From assembly GCF_016919405.1 (NCBI RefSeq), contig NZ_CP070354.1, positions 504,001 through 568,000 of the forward strand: a stretch of DNA of 64,000 bases, in the 5' to 3' direction. The position numbers and the translations under genes are program-made. Below, piece by piece: positions 34,985-42,654 of the stretch. The first letter of the stretch is position 1. Each line of letters opens with the position of its first letter. The DNA comes from Ensifer sp. PDNC004. Lineage in GTDB: Bacteria; Pseudomonadota; Alphaproteobacteria; Rhizobiales; Rhizobiaceae. Under the pieces are notes generated by a model. It saw only the letters and a list, made by a program, of their open reading frames with translations. It had not been told where the DNA came from and searched no databases.

Positions 34985-36469
34985 TTAATCGACCGCAGCG
35001 GCCATCGCGGTCTCGTCGCGACCGCGCAACGGCTTTTCCGGCATGAGATGAAAAAGCGCGAGCGCTGCCGCCATCGCTGCAGCGCTCGCGATGAAGATAT
35101 AGGTGAAGGGCACGGCCGACGTAACCGTCGCGCCGAGCGATTCCACCCCTTCGCCAGCGAGCGGCAGGCCGTTGCCAAGGGCGATCGCGCCGAAGGCCGC
35201 AACGCCAAGGGCGCCGCCGAGGGATCGCAGAAAGGTCAGGACCCCGGTCGCGACGCCAAGATGCGTCTGGTCGACCGAATTCTGGACCGAAATCGTCGCC
35301 ACCGGGAAGGTCATGCCCGAGCCGAAACCGGCAGCGAATGTCAGAAGTTCGAGGACGACGAGTGAGGTCCGGCCGGCGAGAGCAGCAACGGCCGCCAGGC
35401 AAAGGAAGGCAAGCGCGCCGCCGATCAGCGCCATCCTCTTGTAGTGGACGATGCGCGGTATCGTCCGCCCGCTGGTTGTCGCTCCACAAACCGTTCCAAG
35501 CAGCAGGCCGAGCATCACCACACCCGAACTGCTGGCTGACAGGCCGTGGAACGTCTGCGCATAGACGGGGATATAGACCGAGAGCCCGACATTGGCGCCC
35601 TGCGCCAGGAACATGGCGAGCGTTCCGTAGCGGACGATGGGATTGGCAAGGACTTCCAGCGAGATCAGCGGTTCGCTTGCCCTGAGCAGCCGCAGCGCAA
35701 ACGTGATCCAGAGGACGACGGAAGCGCCGAGCAGGCCGAGTATGACGGCGGAGAGCCATGGATAGCGGCTGCCGCCCCAGTTGAGCGCAAGCAGCAAAAG
35801 CGACGTCGCAGCGACGAGCAGTAGGGCTCCGGCCCCGTCGATCCGGTGTGCGCGGGCGACGGTCGGCAGCTTCCTCAGCGGCTTGTTGATGATCGCCATC
35901 GCCACCAGCCCCAGCGGGATGTTGACCCAGAAGATCAGCGACCAATGCAGATGCTCGGCGAAAGTGCCGCCCAGGAGTGGGCCGGCGATGCTCGCGACCG
36001 CCCAGGTTCCCGATATCCAAGCGGCGTAACGCGCCCGTTCGCGGGGCGGTACGAGGTCGCCGATGACGGTCTGCGCCAGTGCGAACAGGCCGCCACCACC
36101 CAGGCCCTGAACCGCGCGGCCGACGATCAGCGTCAGCATGTTGGGCGCCAGCGCGCTTATCAGCGATCCCGCAAGGAAAATGATGATGGCCGCAAAGATC
36201 GTCGGCCGCCGTCCGTAGATATCGGAGATCTTGCCGTAGAGCGGGGCCATGGCCGTCGCGGTCAGCAGGTAGCCGGTCACCACCCATGGCAGGTAGTCGG
36301 CGTGTCCCAGCGCCTTGCCGATGGTCGGCATCGCCGGCGCCACGATCGTCTGGTCGAGTGCCGCCAGAAGCATGGAGAGAAGAACGCCGCCGATGATGAT
36401 GTTCTTTTCCGGTTCGGAAAGGGCGGGGGCCGTCGCGGCCATTCCATTTCGTTGAGACGTCTCTGTCAT
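34985..36469 (-). CDS. MFS multidrug efflux transporter, DHA2 (EmrB/QacA) family
   Basis: 494 residues, about 14 membrane segments. Motif A is LYGKISDIYGRRP (about residues 77-89) and motif C-like GPLLGGTFAEHLHWSLIFWVN follows near residue 160. The N-terminal ALDQTIVAPAMPTIGKAL is the DHA2 hallmark, with the membrane-embedded aspartate that couples to protons. It exports drugs or metabolites by proton antiport. The gene is monocistronic; no adjacent regulator or HlyD-type adaptor is seen, so the substrate is open. Confidence 0.93.
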   Translation of the reverse strand: MTETSQRNGMAATAPALSEPEKNIIIGGVLLSMLLAALDQTIVAPAMPTIGKALGHADYLPWVVTGYLLTATAMAPLYGKISDIYGRRPTIFAAIIIFLAGSLISALAPNMLTLIVGRAVQGLGGGGLFALAQTVIGDLVPPRERARYAAWISGTWAVASIAGPLLGGTFAEHLHWSLIFWVNIPLGLVAMAIINKPLRKLPTVARAHRIDGAGALLLVAATSLLLLALNWGGSRYPWLSAVILGLLGASVVLWITFALRLLRASEPLISLEVLANPIVRYGTLAMFLAQGANVGLSVYIPVYAQTFHGLSASSSGVVMLGLLLGTVCGATTSGRTIPRIVHYKRMALIGGALAFLCLAAVAALAGRTSLVVLELLTFAAGFGSGMTFPVATISVQNSVDQTHLGVATGVLTFLRSLGGALGVAAFGAIALGNGLPLAGEGVESLGATVTSAVPFTYIFIASAAAMAAALALFHLMPEKPLRGRDETAMAAAVD

Positions 36470-36644
36470 TCACGCAAGTCCGATGCAATCAGTCGTTTAA
36501 TGTGTCGTGACGGTATTCAGAGAGGTTGGCACCTCGATAGTCAACCGCAGTGACGATCGGAGTGGGCCCTGAGAACCGCGTACGGCCGGCGGTATCGCGG
36601 TGTCGCAGGAGTTCCGCGCGGCGTCACGAAGGGCAGGCTCCACA

Positions 36645-36663
36645 TTTGACAAACTTTGCCAAA
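36645..36663. promoter_or_regulatory. Tandem 9-bp palindromes in front of parD, candidate autoregulatory operator
   Basis: TTTGACAAA and TTTGCCAAA, each a 4-1-4 palindrome, stand one base apart 35 bases before the ParD start, overlapping a possible -35 TTGACA. ParD antitoxins repress their own operon by binding such sites. Confidence 0.45.
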
Positions 36664-36697
36664 TTATGTCATCCTTCCAGCAGCAATGGAGGCCGAC

Positions 36698-36952
36698 ATG
36701 GCGACGATGAACGTATCCTTGCCTGATCCGATGAAGGAGTGGGTGGAAGCGCAGGCACGCACGGGCCGTTATGCCAATGCCAGCGACTATGTGCGCGACC
36801 TCATCCGCAGGGACCAGGAGCGCAACGACAAGGTTGCGGCAATGCAGCGCTTTGTCGACGACGGCCTTAACAGCGGCGTCGGATCGCGCTCCAAGGACGC
36901 GCTCTTTTCTGCGGCGCTGGCGCGCGCTGAAGCGCCGCGCGACCGCAAGTAA
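36698..36952 (+). CDS. parD: ParD-type antitoxin
   Basis: 84 residues from ATG 36698, which has GGAGG upstream. The N-terminus MATMNVSLPDPMKEWVEAQA is a ribbon-helix-helix DNA-binding domain; YANASDYVRDLIRRDQERND is its second helix. The C-terminal tail (about 50-84) is disordered and should wrap the toxin. It neutralises the ParE toxin encoded by the next gene, whose start overlaps the parD stop by one base (TAATG). Expression is probably autorepressed through the palindromes upstream. Confidence 0.93.
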   Translation: MATMNVSLPDPMKEWVEAQARTGRYANASDYVRDLIRRDQERNDKVAAMQRFVDDGLNSGVGSRSKDALFSAALARAEAPRDRK

Positions 36953-37245
36953 TGGCATTTCGGCTTTCCGTCGCGGCAGAAGAAGACATCATCGCAATCG
37001 CCGCGGATGGCGTGCGCCTTTTTGGCTCGCCCCAGGCGAGGCGGTACCACGATGAGCTTTTCGACCTCTTCGCCCTCATCGCGGCCAACCCGCGCATGGC
37101 GCGCGAGCGCACGGAACTGTCGCCGCCGATGCGCATCCACCCGTTCAAGGCGCATCTGGTCGTCTACAGGATCGATGCGGACGGTGACATCCTCGTCGTT
37201 CGCGTCCGTCACGGGCACGAAGACTGGATGAGCAACGCGTTGTAG
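36952..37245 (+). CDS. parE: ParE-type toxin
   Basis: 97 residues with the RelE/ParE fold: MAFRLSVAAEEDIIAIAADG, the central GSPQARRYHDELFDLFALIA helix, RMARERTELSPPMRIHPFKA and the C-terminal strands VVYRIDADGDILVVRVRHGHEDW. ParE toxins typically poison DNA gyrase. The complete toxin plus its antitoxin contrasts with the broken toxin at 22062. The stop is followed by a strong bidirectional terminator. Confidence 0.92.
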   Translation: MAFRLSVAAEEDIIAIAADGVRLFGSPQARRYHDELFDLFALIAANPRMARERTELSPPMRIHPFKAHLVVYRIDADGDILVVRVRHGHEDWMSNAL

Positions 37246-37260
37246 CCTACGCATGATAGG

Positions 37261-37292
37261 ACAAGGGACGGCGCATCGGCGCCGTCCCTTGT
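37261..37292. terminator. Bidirectional terminator with 14-bp stem
   Basis: ACAAGGGACGGCGC and GCGCCGTCCCTTGT form a perfect 14-bp stem with a four-base loop, followed by TGCTTTCT. It sits between the convergent parE and aldehyde dehydrogenase genes. Confidence 0.75.
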
Positions 37293-37331
37293 TGCTTTCT
37301 CGAGCGAGTGGATCTTTCGCCGACCGCGGCG

Positions 37332-38771
37332 TCAGAAGCTCTTTCGCGTGACGAAGCGTGTTTCGAGATAGGCCTCGATCGCCTCCGAGCCGCCCTCTGT
37401 GCCGTAGCCGGAATCCTTGATGCCGCCGAAGGGGACTTCGGGGAGCGCCAGGCCCAGATGGTTGATCGAGATCATTCCGCTTTCGACCTCGCTTGCCAGA
37501 CGGTGGGCGCTGCGCTCCGATCCGGTGAAGGCATAGGCGGCAAGACCGAAGGGTAGGCGATTGGCCTCGTTGATCGCCTCATCGAGATCATGGAAGCGAT
37601 TGATGATCGAGACCGGGCCGAACGGCTCGTCGTTCATGATCCGGGCGGAAAGCGGCACGTCGGCGAGAACCGTCGGCTCGAAGAAGTAGCCGCGGTTGCC
37701 GATGCGATGACCGCCGGTTGCCAGACGAGCGCCATGTTCGACGGCGTCGGCGACCAGGCTTTCGATCGCCGGGATGCGCCGCTCGTTGGCAAGCGGTCCC
37801 ATGTCGATACCGTCTTCGAGACCGTTGCCAACCTTGATCTTTTTCGAGGCGGCGACGAAGCCGTCGAGGAACTGATCGGCAACGCGTTCCTGCACGAGGA
37901 AGCGGGTCGGCGACACGCAGACCTGGCCGGCATTGCGGTACTTGCTGGCGGACATGATGGCGACGGCGCGCTCGACATCGGCGTCATCGGTGACGATGAC
38001 GGGCGCATGCCCGCCAAGTTCCATCGTCGCACGCTTCATGTGCTGGCCTGCAAGGGCCGCCAGCATCTTGCCGACCGGGGTCGAGCCGGTAAACGACATC
38101 TTGCGGATCACCGGATGGGAGATCAGGTATTCCGAGATGACGGCCGGCACGCCGTAGACGAGGTTGACGACACCTGCGGGAAGCCCGGCATCGACGAAGC
38201 AGCGGATGAGTTCGGCAGGCGACGCCGGTGTTTCCTCAGGCGCCTTGACGATGATCGAGCAGCCGGTGGTCAGCGCCGCCGAAAGCTTGCGCACCACCTG
38301 GTTGATCGGGAAGTTCCAAGGCGTGAAGGCGGCAACCGGACCGACCGGCAGCTTGACCGTCATCTGAGTGACGTCCGGCGCGCGCGGCGGAATGATCTGG
38401 CCGTAGGCGCGCTTTCCTTCCTCGGCGAACCACTCGATGATGTCGGCGGCGCCAAGGATCTCGCCCTTCGACTGGGCAAGCGGCTTGCCTTGCTCGCGGG
38501 TCATCAGCCAGGCGATGTCACCGGCCCGTTCGCGCAGCAGGGCGGCTGCCGACCGCATCACCTGGGCGCGGTCGAAGGCGGACGTAGCCCGCCATGTCTT
38601 GAAGCCCTTCTCGGCGGCCGCAAGCGCCTCATCCAGGTCTTCCACTTCGGCCCAGGCCACCTGGCCGATCGCTTCCTCGCTGGCCGGGTCGATGACGGGG
38701 ATGGTCTTGCCGGATCGGGCCGGCCGCCATGCGCCGTCGATATGAAGCAGAATGTCTGGATAATGAGCCAT
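37332..38771 (-). CDS. NAD(P)-dependent aldehyde dehydrogenase, succinate-semialdehyde dehydrogenase type
   Basis: 479 residues, a full aldehyde dehydrogenase. The cofactor site has [14 protein letters not shown] and [14 protein letters not shown], and FTGSTPVGK is the NAD loop. The general base is the glutamate of MELGGHAP and the nucleophile is the cysteine of [11 protein letters not shown]. The length and the C-terminal [20 protein letters not shown] match GabD-type enzymes, which oxidise succinate semialdehyde to succinate. Related semialdehydes are possible. It stands upstream of no other enzyme gene; the LysR gene behind it on the same strand is separated by 224 bases. Confidence 0.88.
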   Translation of the reverse strand: MAHYPDILLHIDGAWRPARSGKTIPVIDPASEEAIGQVAWAEVEDLDEALAAAEKGFKTWRATSAFDRAQVMRSAAALLRERAGDIAWLMTREQGKPLAQSKGEILGAADIIEWFAEEGKRAYGQIIPPRAPDVTQMTVKLPVGPVAAFTPWNFPINQVVRKLSAALTTGCSIIVKAPEETPASPAELIRCFVDAGLPAGVVNLVYGVPAVISEYLISHPVIRKMSFTGSTPVGKMLAALAGQHMKRATMELGGHAPVIVTDDADVERAVAIMSASKYRNAGQVCVSPTRFLVQERVADQFLDGFVAASKKIKVGNGLEDGIDMGPLANERRIPAIESLVADAVEHGARLATGGHRIGNRGYFFEPTVLADVPLSARIMNDEPFGPVSIINRFHDLDEAINEANRLPFGLAAYAFTGSERSAHRLASEVESGMISINHLGLALPEVPFGGIKDSGYGTEGGSEAIEAYLETRFVTRKSF

Positions 38772-38995
38772 GGGAACCCTTTACTGAATGAAGTTCGTCG
38801 CTTTGATCGCGACGCGATAAGATCAGGTCGATGGGGAACAAGCCGCCCGGCCAGGCGGCCATGAGGTCTGCAGATGGGGACGCGGCTGCCCCGTTGCAAG
38901 GCGGCAGCCTGTTCGGGGCGAACTGAAGACGCTCCGCTCGCAGACGTCAACCCCCTGGATGCCTTCTCGCTCTCGCCGGAGTATTGCTGTCCCGA

Positions 38996-39943
38996 TCAGG
39001 GGAGCGCCGATGTGGCTTGCCGCTGACCGCGAAAGTGCGCAAGCATGAGCCCGCACAGGCTTTCCATTGCGGGGCCGCAGACCCGATCGATCCGGCGGAT
39101 CGTGTAGAAGGGGAGGAGCGGACCGGGAAGACCGTTACGGGCCGCCAGCGGCACCTCGCAGAGCCGCCCTTCGCCAAGATCTGCCGCGATAAGCCACAGG
39201 GGCAGATGACCCCACCCGGCCCCGGCAAGAATGAGCGCGTATTTTGTCGCAAGGTCGCTGACCCTCAACGATTGCTGCGAAAACACCGCGTAGCTCACCG
39301 CCTGCGTATCGGCTGCGGGATCGGCAACGACGATCTGCAGATGGTCGGCAAGGTCGACCGTCGTCAGTCCGGCGGATCCATCGCAGCGGGCTGCGAGGGG
39401 ATGACCGCCGGCGCAGACCGGCACCATGCCGGGAAAGGCGGCGACCGCCTCGCTGGCGATATGTGCGTCCGTTTCCTGCGCAGCCGTCAGGCCAAGGTCG
39501 CAGTCGGCGTCAAGCACCAGGCTCAACGCCATGGTCATTGGCGCTGTCACGAGTTCCACCCGCACGCCGGGATGGGCGCGGGTAAAATCGCTGATCACCC
39601 GGGCGATATCGGGCAGTGGAAGCAGCGGGTCGAGCGCTACGCGCAGGGCCGACTCCATGCCCTGGTGGAAACCATTCGCCTTGGCCCGCAGCGCGTCGGC
39701 CTTGATCAGCAAGGTCCGGGCCTCTGCAAGCAGCGTCGCTCCGGCCTTCGTCAATTCCGGACGATGCTGGGAACAGTCGAACAGCGGCAGGCGCAGTTCT
39801 GTTTCGAGGTTGAGGATGGCGCTGCTGAGGCCGGACTGGGCACGCCCGAGCGCGCGCGCCGCCGCCCGGAACGAGCCGTGGTCGACGACCGCCACGAAGA
39901 CGCGCAACTGGTCGAGTGTCAGGGCATCCAGCATGATCGCCAA
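38996..39943 (-). CDS. LysR-family transcriptional regulator
   Basis: 315 residues. Winged helix-turn-helix: LTLDQLRVFVAVVDHGSFRA, then AARALGRAQSGLSSAILNLE. The effector domain begins SALRVALDPLLPLPDIARVI and shows the LysR pattern LVLDADCDLGLTAAQE, then GGHPLAARC and AGAGWGHLPLWLIAADL. It is divergent from the three-gene operon at 40030-41259 across an 86-base gap and is its natural regulator by position. The co-inducer is unknown. Alternatively it controls the aldehyde dehydrogenase further along its own strand. Confidence 0.92.
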   Translation of the reverse strand: MAIMLDALTLDQLRVFVAVVDHGSFRAAARALGRAQSGLSSAILNLETELRLPLFDCSQHRPELTKAGATLLAEARTLLIKADALRAKANGFHQGMESALRVALDPLLPLPDIARVISDFTRAHPGVRVELVTAPMTMALSLVLDADCDLGLTAAQETDAHIASEAVAAFPGMVPVCAGGHPLAARCDGSAGLTTVDLADHLQIVVADPAADTQAVSYAVFSQQSLRVSDLATKYALILAGAGWGHLPLWLIAADLGEGRLCEVPLAARNGLPGPLLPFYTIRRIDRVCGPAMESLCGLMLAHFRGQRQATSALP

Positions 39944-40029
39944 TCCTGATCAAGGTGAGCGATATTCGAGCAATTACATCGATCATCTAAATCGGGCAAT
40001 GCTCCACCCACGGGGCAAGGGAGCAGGGA

Positions 40030-40278
40030 ATGAAACGGCCGATCGTCAATCACACCTCCGGCACGCAGGAGGCGCACGACTGTGATTGCATCACCGTCCG
40101 CTCCGACACTCCTTCCGTCCCGTGCAACGTCGATGAAGCCTCTATCGCCGGCCGGCCGCCGGACGAGGCTTTCCTGCTGCTAGGGCCTGGCGCGGATCCG
40201 GTATTTCGCACCCACGTTTCCGGATCTGTCGCCCAGGCCCTAGCGATCGGAAACCGCACCTTCGGGAGTACGCCGTGA
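40030..40278 (+). CDS. Small hypothetical gene coupled to the next one
   Basis: 82 residues, not recognised. Support for coding comes from a purine-rich ribosome site (GGGAGCAGGG) before the ATG, about three quarters G/C at third codon positions by hand count, and a stop that overlaps the next start by one base (TGATG at 40276-40280). It holds several cysteines near the start (HDCDC). A large inverted repeat (40180-40243) lies inside its 3' half. The operon is opposite a LysR gene. If it is not translated, the region would be a leader of about 280 bases. Confidence 0.45.
   Translation: MKRPIVNHTSGTQEAHDCDCITVRSDTPSVPCNVDEASIAGRPPDEAFLLLGPGADPVFRTHVSGSVAQALAIGNRTFGSTP
40180..40243. repeat. 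Long inverted repeat (about 22-24 bp arms)
   Basis: Left arm CTAGGGCCTGGCGCGGATCC (40180-40199, plus GG) and right arm (40220-40243) are reverse complements except for small bulges; both outer 11 bases (CTAGGGCCTGG) and the inner GATCCGG match exactly. The loop is 18 bases. It lies within the small ORF at 40030 and just before the NTF2-like gene. It may be an intergenic palindromic element or a translation-control hairpin. Confidence 0.6.
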
Positions 40279-40793
40279 TGCCGCGCATGCGACCCATTCC
40301 TGCGATCGAGCAAGCCGGCGGCGTGTCGCCTCCCGATGCCCGCGATGTCAGTGCCGTTCTCGCACTTGTTGCCCGGGTCGAAGAGACCCAATGGCTCCGG
40401 GACGTCGACGGCTTCGTCTCATTGCTGGCGCCGGAAGCCGTATGGACGACCGCGTTCGGACGCAGGATCGTCGGTGCGCCGGCAATCCACGCCTTCACCG
40501 CCGCCGTACTCCCTAGCCTGTTTCGCGATTTTCAGTCGCTCTACGACGTCGAGCGCATCACCCTCCTGCATGCGGATGTCGCCGCGGTGAACGTGCGGCA
40601 AATTCCGGTTAATGCCGACGGCAACCGCCGGGCGGGCGAGGACGAGGGACGGCCGCTCTACATTCTTCGACGCCAGGATGGCGTCTGGAGGATCATCGTC
40701 GCGCAGAACACCACGCATCAGGGCGAAAAGATCGCCGCCCAGCAGCGGGCGGGAGATGAAGCAACCAGCAGCGAGACCCAAGCGCATGAATGA
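40278..40793 (+). CDS. NTF2/SnoaL-like protein
   Basis: 171 residues from ATG 40278. An alpha+beta cone is suggested by RDVSAVLALVARVEETQWLR, DVDGFVSLLAPEAVWTTAFG, RRIVGAPAIHAFTAAVLPSL and a last strand LYILRRQDGVWRIIVAQNT. This arrangement (helix, short strand with a W, insertion, C-terminal sheet) is that of SgcJ/EcaC-type or DUF4440 proteins, which are small hydrolases, isomerases or ligand-binding domains. The substrate is unknown. It is the middle gene of a coupled trio, overlapping the SRPBCC gene by eight bases. Confidence 0.75.
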   Translation: MPRMRPIPAIEQAGGVSPPDARDVSAVLALVARVEETQWLRDVDGFVSLLAPEAVWTTAFGRRIVGAPAIHAFTAAVLPSLFRDFQSLYDVERITLLHADVAAVNVRQIPVNADGNRRAGEDEGRPLYILRRQDGVWRIIVAQNTTHQGEKIAAQQRAGDEATSSETQAHE

Positions 40794-41259
40794 AAGATCC
40801 GTCCGCCACGCCACCTTCGTCATTCGCCGCAGCTACGCCGCGACCCCGGCGACCGTTTTCCATGCCTTTGCCGATGCTGCCACAAAACGACGCTGGTTCG
40901 TTGAAGGCGAGGGGTGGACGGTCGAAGAATTCACCGCGTCTTTCGAGGTCGGCGGCCGCGAGCACAGCCGCTTCCGATTCGGAAACGGCCCGGTCTTGCG
41001 CAACGACACGATCTATCTCGAGATCGTTGCGAATGAGCGCATCGTCTTTTCCTACACGATGACCGTTGCGGCACGGCGGATTTCGGCGTCTCTCGGCACT
41101 CTCGAATTTGCCGCTGAAGGCGAGGGAACACGCCTCAACTACACCGAGCAGGCCGCCTTCCTCGATCGTCTCGACGAGCCGGGCGAACGCGAAGTCGGGT
41201 TTCGCGAATTGTTTCAGGCGCTTGCCGCCGCGGTCGAACGCGCGCCGCTCGACGCTTGA
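40786..41259 (+). CDS. SRPBCC (AHSA1-type) ligand-binding protein
   Basis: 157 residues from ATG 40786, which overlaps the stop of the preceding gene (ATGAATGA). The START/Bet v1-like fold is shown by ATFVIRRSYAATPATVFHAF, then KRRWFVEGEGWTVEEFTASF, GGREHSRFRFGNGPVLRNDT, and the C-terminal helix GFRELFQALAAAVERAP. Such proteins are often encoded beside ArsR-type regulators and are linked to detoxification or stress, but here the partner is an NTF2-like protein under LysR control. Both folds bind small hydrophobic ligands. Confidence 0.85.
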   Translation: MNERSVRHATFVIRRSYAATPATVFHAFADAATKRRWFVEGEGWTVEEFTASFEVGGREHSRFRFGNGPVLRNDTIYLEIVANERIVFSYTMTVAARRISASLGTLEFAAEGEGTRLNYTEQAAFLDRLDEPGEREVGFRELFQALAAAVERAPLDA

Positions 41260-41446
41260 GGGACGAAGCAAGCGTCACCGCTGAAGCCTTGGTCGCCAGA
41301 CGAGGTGAAAGGCATCCAAAGATGAACAATTTTTAATTGTTTTTCAGGGTGTTGCGCCATTGAAGCGGCCACATTTGGGCCCAGCTTCCGATGGTCGGCA
41401 CCAGCTGTTGCCGCGTGCCGACAGCAAGGTCTGCGGAGGCGCGCTG

Positions 41447-42625
41447 ATGGTCAGCCGATCAAGTCTCACGTGTCGTATTGCCGTCGTTCTTCTCTCGATC
41501 GCCGCGATCGGGTTCATGGTGGCGCGCAAGCCCGTGCCGACCGAGGCGAAACTGCCGGCCAATGCGGCCGCCAGCGCCAGGCGCGGCGGCGCCGTATCCG
41601 TGCAGACGGCGACGGTGACGCTCAAAGACGTCCCCGTTGTCGTCCATGCCCTGGGCAATGTGCAGGCGCCCGACACCGTCGAAGTAGGCGCGCGCATTGC
41701 GAGCCAGATCACGGCCATCCACGTCAAGGACGGGCAGATGGTCAAGGCGGGCGATCTGCTGTTCACGCTCGACGACCGTACGATAAAGGCCGGGCTCGCC
41801 CGCGACCAGGCGATCGTCGCCAAGGATGCCGCACAGCTTGCGGACGCCAACACGGAACTCGAGCGCGCCAAGACCTTGCTTGACGACAAGACCGGCACAC
41901 AGCAAAGCTATGACACCGCTCTCTCGCTGCAGCAGGCGGCGCAGGGGAACCTGGATGCTGACCGCGCGACCGTCGATGCCGATCAGGTCGCGCAGAGCCT
42001 GACAGAGATCACCGCGCCGATCGGTGGACGCCTGGGTGCCGTGCAGGTCGCGCTTGGCGATCTTGTCGGCCAATCGGGCGCGACATCGAACAATCTCGTG
42101 ACGATTACGGCGATCGACCCGATCGACGTTACGTTCCGCCTGCCGGAAGAGCGTCTGCAGGCGTTCAAGGATCTGATTGATCGCGGCACGCCCCCGCCTG
42201 TTCGCGCGCGGTCAAGCGGCACGCAAACGGTCATCGGCCAAGGCATGCTCGATTTCATCGATTCCGCCGTCGATACCTCCTCCGGCACCATCGCCATGCG
42301 CGCGACCTTCCCCAATGCCGCGCAGAAGCTCTGGCCGGGCCAGTTCGTGGATGTCGACATCGACCAGGCACAACTGCATCAGGCGCCTGTTGTCCCGAGC
42401 GTTGCGGTCCAGCCGGGACAGGATGGCCCGTTCGTCTTTCAGGTGAAGGACGACAACACGGTCGAAACCCGCGGCGTGTCCGTTCTGGCTGACGATGGCA
42501 AGGAGGCTGCGATCGGCACGGGCCTTGCCGCCGGTGACCGGGTCGTCGTCGAAGGGCAGGCGCGGCTGAAGCCGGGAGATGTCGTTGTCGCTGCCAACGC
42601 GGCCGGTCAGGCCGCGACGGATTAA
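41447..42625 (+). CDS. RND efflux periplasmic adaptor (membrane fusion protein)
   Basis: 392 residues from ATG 41447 (GGAGG upstream; a TTG reading from 41360 is unlikely). One anchor (CRIAVVLLSIAAIGFMVARK). Lipoyl-type segment VVVHALGNVQAPDTVEVGAR, QITAIHVKDGQMVKAGDLLF, a coiled-coil hairpin about 120-190, and beta-barrel parts IDPIDVTFRLPEERLQ and FPNAAQKLWPGQFVDV. It links the inner-membrane RND permease downstream to an outer-membrane duct. No outer-membrane gene is in this operon. The N-terminus lacks a lipobox cysteine, so it is membrane-anchored. Confidence 0.93.
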   Translation: MVSRSSLTCRIAVVLLSIAAIGFMVARKPVPTEAKLPANAAASARRGGAVSVQTATVTLKDVPVVVHALGNVQAPDTVEVGARIASQITAIHVKDGQMVKAGDLLFTLDDRTIKAGLARDQAIVAKDAAQLADANTELERAKTLLDDKTGTQQSYDTALSLQQAAQGNLDADRATVDADQVAQSLTEITAPIGGRLGAVQVALGDLVGQSGATSNNLVTITAIDPIDVTFRLPEERLQAFKDLIDRGTPPPVRARSSGTQTVIGQGMLDFIDSAVDTSSGTIAMRATFPNAAQKLWPGQFVDVDIDQAQLHQAPVVPSVAVQPGQDGPFVFQVKDDNTVETRGVSVLADDGKEAAIGTGLAAGDRVVVEGQARLKPGDVVVAANAAGQAATD

Positions 42626-42654
42626 GTATTGTCCATCATTCGGGAGTGCGTGAA

